A stretch of DNA of 64,000 nucleotides from Oceanobacillus chungangensis (GCF_003369565.1 NZ_PIOD01000016.1:84581-148580); one strand, 5' to 3'; numbered from the stretch's first letter, positions 18,932 through 28,661 are shown. Notes: a model not told the origin generated them from the sequence alone. Program-made: numbers and translations.

Positions 18932-19159
18932 ATTGGTCACTCCATCTTGTGTGTAAAGCAATTTACTTTGTGAATTAATTCACTTAAATTTATTATACAT
19001 GGAAACGCTTCAAGAATAAAGGGAGAATTCATGTTAACAATGTAAAGATATTGTAAATGTAAATAAGGGAATTCCTCAACATACGGAAAAAATTGTGATA
19101 ATCATCACGAAGTATTTATTGATACTATACCTATGAGGTCCTAATACTATGACAACAGT
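18932..19159. other. Intergenic region
   Basis: Between the small unknown gene and the hairpin at 19160. It contains an imperfect palindrome GTGATAATCATCAC at about 19094 that is only loosely Fur-box-like, and a short RBS-plus-ATG followed by 15 codons that run into the hairpin. Nothing here is firmly assignable. Confidence 0.35.
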
Positions 19160-19203
19160 AAAATCCTTATTCTACATTCAAACGATTGCAGAATAAGGAT
19201 TTT
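19160..19203 (-). terminator. Terminator after the DUF5050-like lipoprotein gene
   Basis: A perfect 14-base-pair stem (AAAATCCTTATTCT with AGAATAAGGATTTT) with a 16-base loop and A/T-rich flanks on both sides. It may act in both directions. Confidence 0.8.
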
Positions 19204-19241
19204 ATATAATAGAGCAGTTAAGCATATTAGTATGAATTAAA

Positions 19242-20291
19242 TCATTGCGGATATATTTCCATTATCTCATTATTTTCCCGATTAATTAATATGTATTGAA
19301 CAAAGCCTTGTCTTGCATATTCTCCAATTACATATTCATCGAAAATATTGATGGAGTAGATGACAGTTCCCAAATCTTGCTTCTGCTCTCCATCTTTGTT
19401 CACCTTATATATTGACCGATCAACTTCTGCAGTGGCTGTTGAATAATAGATTGTATCACCATTCACATTGAAATAATCTATTCCTTCAGTAATAATATGT
19501 GACACTTCTTTATCTAGTAATGAGTACCGGTATAAACCAGATTCTCGTCCCACTTTCGTGAAATAAAGTTCATTCCCTTCGACGATATAATCGCCATAAC
19601 TCTCAGAGAATAAAGGTTCATCTTTCTCTCCTTGAAGATCACCTAGATGATAGCCATCATGATTAAAGTAAACAATCGTATTATCAGATACGCTCAATGT
19701 TAGTGCTTGATATGGCAAATTAATCAGTTCATCATCGTTCATCTTTAATTTATAGATTTGACCGTCTAAAATAAAGAGGAGATAATCTCCCGATGCATGA
19801 ACGAAATCCACTGGTTGATTGAGAACAACCTCTTCATGACTGCCATCTAATTTGATTTTATTTATAGATTGTGGAAAAGGATATTCACCCGAATTATCAA
19901 TTGGAGTATAGTATAGCCAATCTCCGTGAATATGAAGATTTCCTACAGCATGATCTGTAAGTTTCTTTGAATTCGTTCCATCTAAATTCGTTTTGTATAA
20001 ACTGTTGTTATCTATAAGGTTTGCAAAATATAGCGTATTATCTAACAGGATGTATTTTCCACCAGCAATGATATTCCCACTAGAATTGTTGAGAAATGGA
20101 GCTGAATCATCATGTTCTTCAAGCTTTTCATGATTATGCGCTACTGCTTCAGTTTGTAATTGCTCATTATTCGCTGTCTTTTCATCAACCGTCTTTTCTG
20201 CATCTATCTGCTCTATGTCACTATCATTACTTTCCTGTGAGCAAGCACTCAGAAAGCATACAATTATAAGTAAAACTAAGATTTTTTTCAT
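19242..20291 (-). CDS. Extracellular lipoprotein with DUF5050-like beta-propeller repeats
   Basis: A 349-residue secreted protein. The signal peptide ends in a lipobox (LSAC), followed by an acidic, Glu/Asn-rich linker to about residue 65. The rest is a series of short repeats such as LYFANLIDNNSLYKTNLDG, WLYYTPIDNSGEYPFPQSIN, and LYFTKVGRESGLYRYSL, the LYY-x-N-x-D-G pattern of DUF5050/TolB-like propellers. A role in binding cell-wall or sugar ligands is possible, but none is proven. GAGGTGTT precedes the ATG. Confidence 0.78.
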   Translation of the reverse strand: MKKILVLLIIVCFLSACSQESNDSDIEQIDAEKTVDEKTANNEQLQTEAVAHNHEKLEEHDDSAPFLNNSSGNIIAGGKYILLDNTLYFANLIDNNSLYKTNLDGTNSKKLTDHAVGNLHIHGDWLYYTPIDNSGEYPFPQSINKIKLDGSHEEVVLNQPVDFVHASGDYLLFILDGQIYKLKMNDDELINLPYQALTLSVSDNTIVYFNHDGYHLGDLQGEKDEPLFSESYGDYIVEGNELYFTKVGRESGLYRYSLLDKEVSHIITEGIDYFNVNGDTIYYSTATAEVDRSIYKVNKDGEQKQDLGTVIYSINIFDEYVIGEYARQGFVQYILINRENNEIMEIYPQ

Positions 20292-20345
20292 TTATAACAC
20301 CTCATATATAATCCTTCTTTTAACCTTTATGACGAATAACACTGC

Positions 20346-20729
20346 TTATCTCCGGGTAAAGAGATTTATCCATCCGACTGTCGCTGCTTCGTCAGCTTTT
20401 TGATAGGTTGCTATTTCGATCTGTTTTAGTTGTCTAAGTTCATTCATGTGCTCTTGGTGACGCAATTCTTGTTCATATAAATTAATTGCTTCTTTTAAAT
20501 TATCCGCTCGACCATTTACTACATACTGTTCAAACGTTTGCAATGCACCGATAGATACATATTTTTGAGGAATATTAGAATGATGAATTAACTGTAAGAG
20601 TTGTTCCTTTTCAGCTGTTAACGATTGAATCAAGCTTGAATTTTCAACTAATTGTTGATTTGCTCTGTTCTCCTTACGTCGGATATATTTCGTGTATCCG
20701 ATTATATATAATACTGTAAAAATAATCAT
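20346..20729 (-). CDS. Small membrane protein with coiled coil
   Basis: 127 residues: an N-terminal hydrophobic segment (1-15), a basic RRKENR stop-transfer, then a long Gln/Glu-rich helix (about 25-110) predicted to form a coiled coil. Its ATG overlaps the TGA of the upstream frame (ATGA), which implies translational coupling to the 20726-20977 frame. That upstream frame now carries an early stop, so expression of this gene may be reduced. I do not recognise the family. Confidence 0.55.
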   Translation of the reverse strand: MIIFTVLYIIGYTKYIRRKENRANQQLVENSSLIQSLTAEKEQLLQLIHHSNIPQKYVSIGALQTFEQYVVNGRADNLKEAINLYEQELRHQEHMNELRQLKQIEIATYQKADEAATVGWINLFTRR

Positions 20730-20977
20730 CGATAGATAAAAACGAAATCCGTTGCTTCTCCTATATTCATAACCTCTCTAAATGGCCATGTAACGAGATC
20801 AACAGCATATATGAAAATAACAAATAAGATGAGCCAAGCGATGAGGTGCTGCCACCATTTTAAAAATTTTACAGATGGGATTAATGCTTGGTAATTCCCA
20901 TAGTTTTCCTGTAATCGAATTAAATACTGTTTTGTCTGAGAAATATCTTCTAATAGTCTGCTTTACTCTTGTTGCAT
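20726..20977 (-). pseudogene. Small membrane protein gene with ochre codon at position 5
   Basis: The frame reads ATG CAA CAA GAG TAA and then continues open for 78 codons as SRLLEDISQTKQYLIRLQEN, then FLKWWQHLIAWLILFVIFIYAVDL and a short tail, ending in TGA that overlaps the next start codon. The remainder has one clear membrane segment and a basic/aromatic boundary, so it looks like a true gene spoiled by one nonsense codon. No alternative start lies soon after the stop. A sequencing error is also possible. Confidence 0.6.
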
Positions 20978-21308
20978 TATTACATTACATCCCTTCCCTA
21001 AATAAATAACTCTCCACTTAAAAATAATGAATGAATTCTATAACTTATATCGGTAGGGGTATATCTATAGTGAATAGTTCCCTCTAATATACTAGGAACT
21101 TGGAGAGGTATTTCCTTTTTCACGTTTCTAATCCCTTGATATGCAAGAGATTTGAATTGTGAATTTTATTCTCTTGGATAATCTCCCTAAGAATTACAAA
21201 TAGACTATTGATTATTATTATAATTTTTGTTAAATTTGAATAATAATACACATTAATAAACTGCTAAATCTAATTGACTTTGCTGAAGAAGTGGAGCTAA
21301 CCTTAGAT

Positions 21309-21363
21309 AAAACCAGTTTAAGGCTGGGATATGCATTCCTATCCTTATTCTGGTTTTTGTTTT
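21309..21363 (+). terminator. Orphan terminator-like hairpin
   Basis: AAAACCAG pairs with CTGGTTTT, with extra inner pairing (AAGG with CCTT), and T-rich sequence follows. No coding sequence precedes it on the + strand. Confidence 0.5.
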
Positions 21364-21474
21364 CATTTCTTGCAACTTGCAATAAAGCCTTTTTCGATAA
21401 CTCGGACTGACATTAAACTGGTAAGTGGGGAAAATTGAAAACCCTCACTGAACGATGTTTAATTTTACATTAAT

Positions 21475-21488
21475 TGAAAGCGCATACA
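21475..21488 (+). promoter_or_regulatory. CcpA cre-like site
   Basis: TGAAAGCGCATACA matches the cre consensus TGNAANCGNTNNCA at all but one fixed position. It lies about 170 bases before the symporter start, so carbon control of that gene is possible. Confidence 0.4.
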
Positions 21489-21655
21489 TAAATGTGCTCT
21501 TTCTTAACTTCCTTATCATCAAAACGTGTTGATACAATACGCCAGAAAGTGACAGTCAATCATTTGGAGGTGATATTACAGTTTACTGCAGGTGAAAAAA
21601 TGGCAAAGCTTTGGACAGTGAAAAGGAATTAACTTGGTATTTTATAGGAGGGATT

Positions 21656-22915
21656 ATGATGCATGCTCTATGGAAATGGTATCGTGACAAGTCATTTATA
21701 TTAAAAATTACTGTCGGGTTCTTATTGGGGATTATCGCAGGTCTGGCGCTTGGCCCCTCTGCACAGTTTGTGTCACCTCTAGGTGATCTTTTTCTTCGAC
21801 TTTTACAAATGATTATTGTTCCACTTATTCTTTTTACGCTAATTGGTGCGGTAAACTCCTCCAATCCAAAGCAATTTGGTCGTGTTGGGGTCAAAATCTT
21901 TATCTACTACATGCTGACAACTGCAATCGCAATGTTAGTAGGAATCATAGTCGGTGGCTGGTTCAATCCTGGGGTTGGACTAGAATTAACTGGGGAACAT
22001 ATTGACGTTCCCGAAGCACCATCTTTTATTGATACGATGCTGGCAATTGTTCCGACAAATATTTTTCAATCACTAGTTAATGGGGATATTCTAAGTATTG
22101 TATTTGTAGCATTGATTACTGGATTTGTCATTGTTTCGATGCGACATTCAGAAGAAAAAAGAATTAATAATTTTGGTACTCTATTATATGATTTTTCGCA
22201 AGCAGGGAGCGAAGTAACATTCCGAATTCTGAATGGCATCCTGCAATATGCTCCAATTGGTATATTTGCGATCGCTGCTTCAAAGATTGGGGAACAGGGA
22301 TATGGTGTCCTCTATTCACTTGCGGGTTATGTAGGTGCTTCTTATGTAGGTGTAATCATTCAATTCATCTTTGTCTACTTAATGTTCTTGTTATTATTAC
22401 GCGTTCAAATCAAACGGTTCTTTAAAGGGGTATGGGATGCTTTAATCACTGCTTTTACCACATCAAGCAGTTTAGCAACACTCCCAGTAGCAATCAAAGC
22501 TGCTGAGAAAGCTGGCATTCGGGAAAGTGTTTCAAAATTCACCTTACCACTTGGGGCGGCTGTGAATTCCGATGGATCGGCAATCCATTACGGAGTAGGG
22601 GCAATTTTTGCTGCGAATGTTGTTGGCATGGAGCTAAGCTTCGCTGCCATGGTAGCGATTGTTCTAGCAGGTACTGTTGCTTCTATCGGTACGGCCGGAG
22701 TTCCAGGTGCTGGATTGATTGGACTATCGATTGTACTTACGGAAGTAGGCTTACCAATTGAAATCGTCGCCTTAACAGCAGGAGTGAATGTAATAACCGA
22801 TATGATCTTTACTACTTGTAATGTGACTGGTGACTTAGTCGGAGCTGCAGTGGTTGATAAGAGTGAGGAAAAATATGAGATCGCAATTAATCCAGATAAG
22901 TCAAATGTAGGTTAA
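21656..22915 (+). CDS. Dicarboxylate/amino acid:cation symporter (DAACS, GltP/DctA type)
   Basis: A 419-residue membrane protein with eight transmembrane helices and two hairpins, importing glutamate, aspartate or C4-dicarboxylates with protons or sodium. The start ATG at 21656 follows TAGGAGGG; a longer frame from 21611 has no such site. The HP1 serine motif is TTSSSLATLPVAIKAAEK and the TM7 motif is LGAAVNSDGSAIHYGV; the latter has NSDGSA where most members have NMDGTA, so substrate or cation detail may differ. HP2 is AGTVASIGTAGVPGAG. The substrate is not fixed by sequence alone. Confidence 0.9.
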   Translation: MMHALWKWYRDKSFILKITVGFLLGIIAGLALGPSAQFVSPLGDLFLRLLQMIIVPLILFTLIGAVNSSNPKQFGRVGVKIFIYYMLTTAIAMLVGIIVGGWFNPGVGLELTGEHIDVPEAPSFIDTMLAIVPTNIFQSLVNGDILSIVFVALITGFVIVSMRHSEEKRINNFGTLLYDFSQAGSEVTFRILNGILQYAPIGIFAIAASKIGEQGYGVLYSLAGYVGASYVGVIIQFIFVYLMFLLLLRVQIKRFFKGVWDALITAFTTSSSLATLPVAIKAAEKAGIRESVSKFTLPLGAAVNSDGSAIHYGVGAIFAANVVGMELSFAAMVAIVLAGTVASIGTAGVPGAGLIGLSIVLTEVGLPIEIVALTAGVNVITDMIFTTCNVTGDLVGAAVVDKSEEKYEIAINPDKSNVG

Positions 22916-22946
22916 TGAACAGTACTTAATTGAGCATATTAAAGAG

Positions 22947-22973
22947 CCGGAACAGTGCCAGGCACTGTTCCGG
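22947..22973 (+). terminator. Perfect hairpin after the symporter (GGAACAGTGCC core)
   Basis: CCGGAACAGTGCC and GGCACTGTTCCGG form a 13-base-pair stem with a one-base loop as written (in practice a small loop). It lies between the convergent symporter and amylopullulanase genes and lacks a long T run. It belongs to the set of GG(A/G)ACAGG-like hairpins in this window. Confidence 0.6.
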
Positions 22974-22984
22974 GTCAAACTTTG

Positions 22985-25900
22985 TTAACGTTTTTTCCCC
23001 TTCCCGGGTTTTTTCTCTCCGCCTACTTTTACAATCACCGCAGTTAGAGCATCGATCGTAATCCCATTCTTAGACAATTTAAATCCAGATGGGTCCTTCA
23101 CCTCTTTAGTCCCTGATTCATCATTGTCCACTATTACTTTCCCATCACTTAAGTTATAGTCAGTAAGCGTCAGTGTACGTTCTTTATCGTCTGCATTGAT
23201 GAACACATAATACGCTTCTCTCTCGGATACTTCGGCACGATAGCCAATAATCAAATCTTGCTCCTGTATTTCTGGAGCTTCGATTAGAGTGACGTTAGTA
23301 TTTACTTCTTCCCTTGTACCCAATGTAAATGCATCGGTGGAACGACGCAGTTCAATAAGTCCCTCGGTATATTCCTTTGTCTCTGTTTGAATAGGATAGG
23401 TTTTTGCATTTGTTGCCTTTTTCCAATCAAACTTATTCACGGCATCCGTTGAATCATAGGAATCATGAATAAAATATGGGTACTCAAATGGATTACCCTC
23501 TAAATCAGTCATGAACGTTGATTTGTATGGCGGATTAGCTACAGGCTCCTTGTATTCCTCATGCCTGAATTGTTTCGTACGGCCATATTCCTGACCGGAA
23601 TGCAGGAAGGCTGTTCCTTGTGATGTCAACACCATTGTATTTCCAAGCCGAATGCGTTTATGAATTTCTTCTTCATGGACTTTCGGATCTTTCTTAATCG
23701 ACTGTGCGATAACGTCATGAAGGGTCAAGTTGTCATGTGCTGCAATATAAGATAAGACATCTCCAGGATCATCTGCCAAGAAATTATGCGGATTAGCTGT
23801 AACATTATCGAAAATCTGCTCAATATTCCTTGCTCCACCAGTTAGAAAACGGGGTTCCCCTTCCGAACCGAAACCAGACTTCAGTTCATTTCTTATTTCA
23901 TCGGAAAATGACGCAACGCTTTCCGTATGCTGCATCCAATCCTGATCTGCTGGCATCACATCTCCGCCATTTTCATCGCCTGTATACGTTCTCCATCCTT
24001 CTCCAACCATGATGATGTTTGGATTCAGTTCTTTTGCTTCGTCATAAGCTATTTGGATTGTTTCGGCATCATGGTCTCCCATCATGTCAAAGCGGAATCC
24101 ATCTACTTTAAACTCATCGACCCAGTATGTGATCGAATCAACTAGGACTTTCCTAGCCATTTCATGTGTCGTACCTAGACGACCACCGCCAAAACTCTCC
24201 CTTGGCGTACCGTCTGCATCCATGAAATGATAGTAATTTGGCTCCAAATTTTCAAAAATTTCCACTTTTGCTGTATGGTTGTATACGACATCAAGGACGA
24301 CACCCATATCACGCTTATGAATTTCCTTAATTAAGAATTTAAATTCCTTAATCCGCTCCTCAGCATCATCGGGATCTTCTGAATACATGCCTGTTAATGA
24401 AAAATAACTATGCGGGTCATAACCCCAGTTATAATTGTTGTCACTCGAAGAATAATCGAGCAGTCTTTCACGATCAAGTTCATTTACATTGTAATAGTTC
24501 ATTACTGGAAGCAGCTGAATATGGGTTACCCCTAATTCTTCTAGATAATCCAGCTTCTTAATGAATGCAGCGAACGTACCAAAGTCGGTTTTTTTCAAGT
24601 CACCTGCAATACTTGGATCTGATGTAAAGTCACGGACATGCGCCTCATAAATGATGGCATCCTCCCTTTCTTCAAATCCTTCAATATCCGCGTAACGGAG
24701 TTTCGGACCAATTTTTGATGGATCGACAATGGCTGCTTTTCCAATCGGAATTTCATCTGCCTCTTCTATATTCCATGTTGCCATTGATTTTGCATAGGGA
24801 TCCAAGGCGAGCACTTTTTCTCCATCGCGCTCAATTTCATAATGATAATAATATCCTGTAAGGTTAGAAACACCAGTATTGCCTTTATTTAGTGTAACCT
24901 CCCAGACTCCACGATCATCTTTCGTCATTGGAACAGGTTTGCCAACAACTTTATCCTGATTTTTTTTATCGTATAAAATAACTGAAACATTATCTGCACT
25001 TGGCGACCAAACCTTTAACGTTGCAGATTTGTTTTTGTTTAAAGTTGCTCCCAGGTCATCGCCATCATAACGGAACAACTTATCCGTAAGCTTATAGCTC
25101 TTATTGACCTGTACCGATTGATTCATAAAAGTAACAAGATATGGTGCAAGTTCCGCAGCAAAAGAGCCTTTCAAATGAACGGTCCGGCCATCTTCATTCT
25201 TTGTAACCGAGCTAATTTTCACATCATTTCCATCTTTGTCCTTCAACTCAATACCTTCGCAAAGTTCCTGCTCGGAGAAATCAGCTGTTGATGTAAAAGT
25301 CAGGTCAATCTGGTCGAGCGTAACCAGTTCGCCATATTTGATCCCTTCTTCAAAAACATAATAAGGATTGGTGTAAACAGTATCATCACCCTCTTTAAGG
25401 AAAATCTGGTTATGCTCGTCAAACCCGGAGAAGGACATATCTGCCGTTTGATTGCCTCCAGCTTGCCTCTCCACTAGCAGAAAGCCGATTTCTTCTGCAT
25501 TTTCATTAAGATCAACATCGACATAGGCACCATATTTTCCAACTTGCTCATCTGAAAACGCATGCGCACCCATTGGCCAGTTCTCACTAGGCTCTGCTAC
25601 ATCGCCCCATGTCCATACTCCCCATGGCTCATAGGCACCGTCCTTACTCATATAATTAATCCGCAGTGTATTCGGATCGAGGTCAGCCGGTTCATATAGC
25701 GATACCTCTCCATCTTCAGATAGCCAGATTTCATTCATCTCAGGTGACAGGATATCAACAGAAATATTCGGTGTCACATTGGAACCATTGGAATGATTTA
25801 CAAGCATCCCAACTGTCTCTGCAGCTTCTGTTAACTTGATATCGACATAGGCACCATAATCGGTTAGAGGATTATCCGCAAATGCCGTGGCTCCATTAGG

Positions 25901-28540
25901 CCAGCCCCCATTTTGTTCCGACGGTGTTTCCACATCTCCCCAGAACCATAATCCAAGTCCTGTATAATCATTGTCTGATCGTTCATAATGGACCCTCAGT
26001 GTATCCTCAGGGATTTCTTCACTCTCTTGATTTCCTTCCTCAATTATTCTCCCATTCGCTGTAGTCAGCAGCACGGTTCCACCATCAGCAAGTGACGGCA
26101 GCGAGATGGAAATCGTTTGATCACTATCTGCTCGATACACGTTACCCGAGTAATGGTCCGTCACAACAGTTTCTCCTGAGTCTACAGTTAATGTCACTTC
26201 TTTTTCATCGCCAGAGACATTCAATCCCACATATACCGAATCATCCTGATGCGTCCGTTCAACGAGCAGAAATTGTTCCGTATCTGATCCTGCAATATCA
26301 TCTCGTGAACCACGGGAAAGCGTCTGAGAAAATTCTTCCCGGAAATCCAGTACCTTTTTATAATGCGCTAAAATGGCATTATCTTTGGCAAGTTCAAAGT
26401 CCATGTTGTATCGGTTATCCTGTATCGGGTAGTTGTTAGCCCCACTCAAGCCAAGCTCTTCGCCATAATAAATCACCGGCTGACCCTTCGCCGTAAGCTG
26501 CAGTGTAGCTGCTGCCTTTAACTTTCCTTCATCATTGCCAATGGAATATAAAAATCCATCTTCATCATGGCTGCCAAGGAATTGTCCGAGCGTTGCCGTA
26601 TTGGATAAACCGCTGTTTCTGTTTTCAAGGAGTTGATTCGCATCTTCCAGATTGCCATTAACAAATTCCTTAGCAATATCCTTGAACTGGAAATCAAGCA
26701 GGGAATCCATTTCCCCTTTATCTAAAAATCCAAAGTCTTCATGCTGACTTGCTCCCCAAGCTTCGCCAATCATTTTGAAGGAAGGATCTTCAGATGTCAG
26801 GGCATTCTTAAATGCTTTCCATGTGGTGTGATCGACATGCTTAACCGTATCGACACGGAAATAGGAAATCGCATTGCCATTTTCCGTTCGTGATTTTTCA
26901 ATCCAATCCTTTTGCCAATCGATTACCTGGGCACGAACTTGCTGGTTTTCTGTTATAAAGTCGGGAAGACCGGCAAGTTCTCCAGTCACCTCATCACTAC
27001 CTACATTACTCCCCTGTCTTAGCAAAGAACTGTACGCAGATCGTTCTTCATCCGTCGGGTACATATAAGGTTGTTCAGCTTCAGGAAGTTCACCATCAAC
27101 TTCCTTCAATCCATATCCGGCATGATTAAGGACAACATCGACCATAATTTTCATATCGCGGGCCGCTGCTTCATCTATCAGCTCATGCAAGTCTTCGATA
27201 TCCCCAAAATGCGGATTCAAGTTCTCGAAGTCACTTCCCCAATATCCGTGGTATCCATAAAAAGGCTGACCAGGATGGGTATCCTGGGAATTGTACCTTA
27301 CATCATATTTGATATTTTCTACAATGGGACTAATCCAAATCGTATTAACTCCGAGGTTATCGAGATAATCTAGCTTTTTGGTTATGCCTGTTAAATCTCC
27401 ACCGTGGTACGCTCCCGGCTTGCTCCTATCATAATTTAAACCATAGGGGTCATTATTTGATTCATCCCCGTCAAAAAATCTGTCGGTTAAAAGAAAGTAA
27501 ATAACTGCTTCGTCCCAATCAAAGTCTTCTCCTTCAGCAAACTCACGTGTTTTTACTTCAATAGTTGTTTGCCCGTTATGTGTCTTTCCGAATTCATCTA
27601 CGATAGTCAGCGGGATTTCCTTCACGCCAGCAGGAATATCCTCCTTGACAGCAATTGTCACTTCATTTAGTTCAGGATCAATATTTAATTTTTCTGGTCC
27701 GCCGAGTGATGATGTATCAGCAAAAATTTCACGAATACTAGCACCACTTTCATTTTCAATATTCACTGAAAGAACTGCATTTTCGTTATAATTAATGCTT
27801 TCGGGAGTTATCGTCGCAGATACAGCCATATCCACATTCAGATTTTTAATGATAGACTCCTCATAATACAGATCGGTTACTTCTTCCGTTTGGCCGTCTT
27901 TCGTTACAAGAAATGAATAGGGATAGGTTCCTTCTGGAAAATCCGCATATACATATTCAAAGCGTTCATTTGCTTCATCATACGCCATCTCAAATGTATC
28001 GCCTGCAACCTTCAATTCTACTTTTTCCAAGCTATCCATCGCATCATTTAAATACAAATCAGAATCACGATAATAGAAAGCTGCATCCCCATTGTTAATC
28101 TGTGCCCTTGGTATTTCAGGAACGGTATGGATAGCTTCATTCCCCTGCTGGACAGTTGCTTTGGTGACTGCTTCCTGCTGATTGATCTGGATGAATCGAT
28201 CGATATGCTGCCCATTCGGCTCACGATCTCCCCAATCTTTCTTTCGAATAATAAATCCTATTTCTTTTGTAGTTGGGGCCACCTCAATAAAAGCAGTAGC
28301 TAGTCCATTTTCAAATTCCGTAAAATCAATATTATCGTCCTGGACTCCCGTATTCCAAACCCAAATATCCCAGTCATCATAATTCCTATCCTCCCGTTCA
28401 TACGTCAGACGAACAGTGCGGTTATCGGTATTCGAATCCGCATTAATCTCCTGAATTGGGGAAAACGGCAGCGTAACACTTAGCAGCATCATGAAAATCA
28501 TGATTAGCGCAGTAAACCGACGACCTACATTTTTGCACAT
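22985..28540 (-). CDS. Secreted amylopullulanase with two GH13 catalytic domains
   Basis: A 1851-residue extracellular enzyme for starch, glycogen or pullulan. Domains in order: signal peptide (1-35), starch-binding CBM41-like module (42-120), linker and beta-sandwich regions (145-335), alpha-amylase catalytic domain (about 345-800) with DVVLNHAGYG, YFRVDTVKHVDH, MIGEAWG and FLGSHDEDG, two more CBM41-like modules (VHYERSDNDYTGLGLWFWGD and INYMSKDGAYEPWGVWTWGD, about 850-1070), an N-type CBM48-like module (about 1150-1250), then a pullulanase domain with YEAHVRDFTSDPS, the pullulanase mark YNWGYDP, DVVYNHTA, VDGFRFDMMGDHD, IMVGEGWRTY and YIAAHDNLTLHD. The tail EKKPGKGKKR is basic, with no LPXTG anchor. 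Start has GGGAGAG upstream. Two cre-like sites lie upstream, implying catabolite control. Confidence 0.93.
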   Translation of the reverse strand: MCKNVGRRFTALIMIFMMLLSVTLPFSPIQEINADSNTDNRTVRLTYEREDRNYDDWDIWVWNTGVQDDNIDFTEFENGLATAFIEVAPTTKEIGFIIRKKDWGDREPNGQHIDRFIQINQQEAVTKATVQQGNEAIHTVPEIPRAQINNGDAAFYYRDSDLYLNDAMDSLEKVELKVAGDTFEMAYDEANERFEYVYADFPEGTYPYSFLVTKDGQTEEVTDLYYEESIIKNLNVDMAVSATITPESINYNENAVLSVNIENESGASIREIFADTSSLGGPEKLNIDPELNEVTIAVKEDIPAGVKEIPLTIVDEFGKTHNGQTTIEVKTREFAEGEDFDWDEAVIYFLLTDRFFDGDESNNDPYGLNYDRSKPGAYHGGDLTGITKKLDYLDNLGVNTIWISPIVENIKYDVRYNSQDTHPGQPFYGYHGYWGSDFENLNPHFGDIEDLHELIDEAAARDMKIMVDVVLNHAGYGLKEVDGELPEAEQPYMYPTDEERSAYSSLLRQGSNVGSDEVTGELAGLPDFITENQQVRAQVIDWQKDWIEKSRTENGNAISYFRVDTVKHVDHTTWKAFKNALTSEDPSFKMIGEAWGASQHEDFGFLDKGEMDSLLDFQFKDIAKEFVNGNLEDANQLLENRNSGLSNTATLGQFLGSHDEDGFLYSIGNDEGKLKAAATLQLTAKGQPVIYYGEELGLSGANNYPIQDNRYNMDFELAKDNAILAHYKKVLDFREEFSQTLSRGSRDDIAGSDTEQFLLVERTHQDDSVYVGLNVSGDEKEVTLTVDSGETVVTDHYSGNVYRADSDQTISISLPSLADGGTVLLTTANGRIIEEGNQESEEIPEDTLRVHYERSDNDYTGLGLWFWGDVETPSEQNGGWPNGATAFADNPLTDYGAYVDIKLTEAAETVGMLVNHSNGSNVTPNISVDILSPEMNEIWLSEDGEVSLYEPADLDPNTLRINYMSKDGAYEPWGVWTWGDVAEPSENWPMGAHAFSDEQVGKYGAYVDVDLNENAEEIGFLLVERQAGGNQTADMSFSGFDEHNQIFLKEGDDTVYTNPYYVFEEGIKYGELVTLDQIDLTFTSTADFSEQELCEGIELKDKDGNDVKISSVTKNEDGRTVHLKGSFAAELAPYLVTFMNQSVQVNKSYKLTDKLFRYDGDDLGATLNKNKSATLKVWSPSADNVSVILYDKKNQDKVVGKPVPMTKDDRGVWEVTLNKGNTGVSNLTGYYYHYEIERDGEKVLALDPYAKSMATWNIEEADEIPIGKAAIVDPSKIGPKLRYADIEGFEEREDAIIYEAHVRDFTSDPSIAGDLKKTDFGTFAAFIKKLDYLEELGVTHIQLLPVMNYYNVNELDRERLLDYSSSDNNYNWGYDPHSYFSLTGMYSEDPDDAEERIKEFKFLIKEIHKRDMGVVLDVVYNHTAKVEIFENLEPNYYHFMDADGTPRESFGGGRLGTTHEMARKVLVDSITYWVDEFKVDGFRFDMMGDHDAETIQIAYDEAKELNPNIIMVGEGWRTYTGDENGGDVMPADQDWMQHTESVASFSDEIRNELKSGFGSEGEPRFLTGGARNIEQIFDNVTANPHNFLADDPGDVLSYIAAHDNLTLHDVIAQSIKKDPKVHEEEIHKRIRLGNTMVLTSQGTAFLHSGQEYGRTKQFRHEEYKEPVANPPYKSTFMTDLEGNPFEYPYFIHDSYDSTDAVNKFDWKKATNAKTYPIQTETKEYTEGLIELRRSTDAFTLGTREEVNTNVTLIEAPEIQEQDLIIGYRAEVSEREAYYVFINADDKERTLTLTDYNLSDGKVIVDNDESGTKEVKDPSGFKLSKNGITIDALTAVIVKVGGEKKPGKGKKR

Positions 28541-28582
28541 GGCATTTTTCTCTCCCTTCCTATTTGATTAGTTTCGGTTACG

Positions 28583-28596
28583 TGGAAACGTTTGCA
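28583..28596 (-). promoter_or_regulatory. CcpA cre site upstream of the amylopullulanase gene
   Basis: TGGAAACGTTTGCA fits the cre consensus TGNAANCGNTNNCA at every fixed position. It lies about 45 bases before the start codon, where CcpA binding would block transcription. Confidence 0.7.
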
Positions 28597-28647
28597 TAAA
28601 TAGGTGAAAAAAGTAGACTTATAGCTTTCTCATGGAGTTTTAACATA

Positions 28648-28661
28648 CGCAAGCGCTTTCT
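28648..28661 (-). promoter_or_regulatory. Second cre-like site upstream of the amylopullulanase gene
   Basis: On the minus strand AGAAAGCGCTTGCG has the cre core AAAGCGCTTNC with changes at the two outer positions. It lies 65 bases upstream of the first site. Confidence 0.45.

Larger units (their letters stand above)
20978..21655. other. Long intergenic region before the dicarboxylate symporter
   Basis: About 680 bases without a credible gene. It holds a terminator-like hairpin at 21309-21360 with no gene in front of it, and a cre-like site at 21475-21488. The rest is AT-rich and shows nothing that I can assign. Confidence 0.5.

Noticed and set aside
19092-19108. Fur- or Zur-like palindrome GTGATAATCATCAC
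   Set aside because: About three mismatches to either consensus and no metal gene follows.
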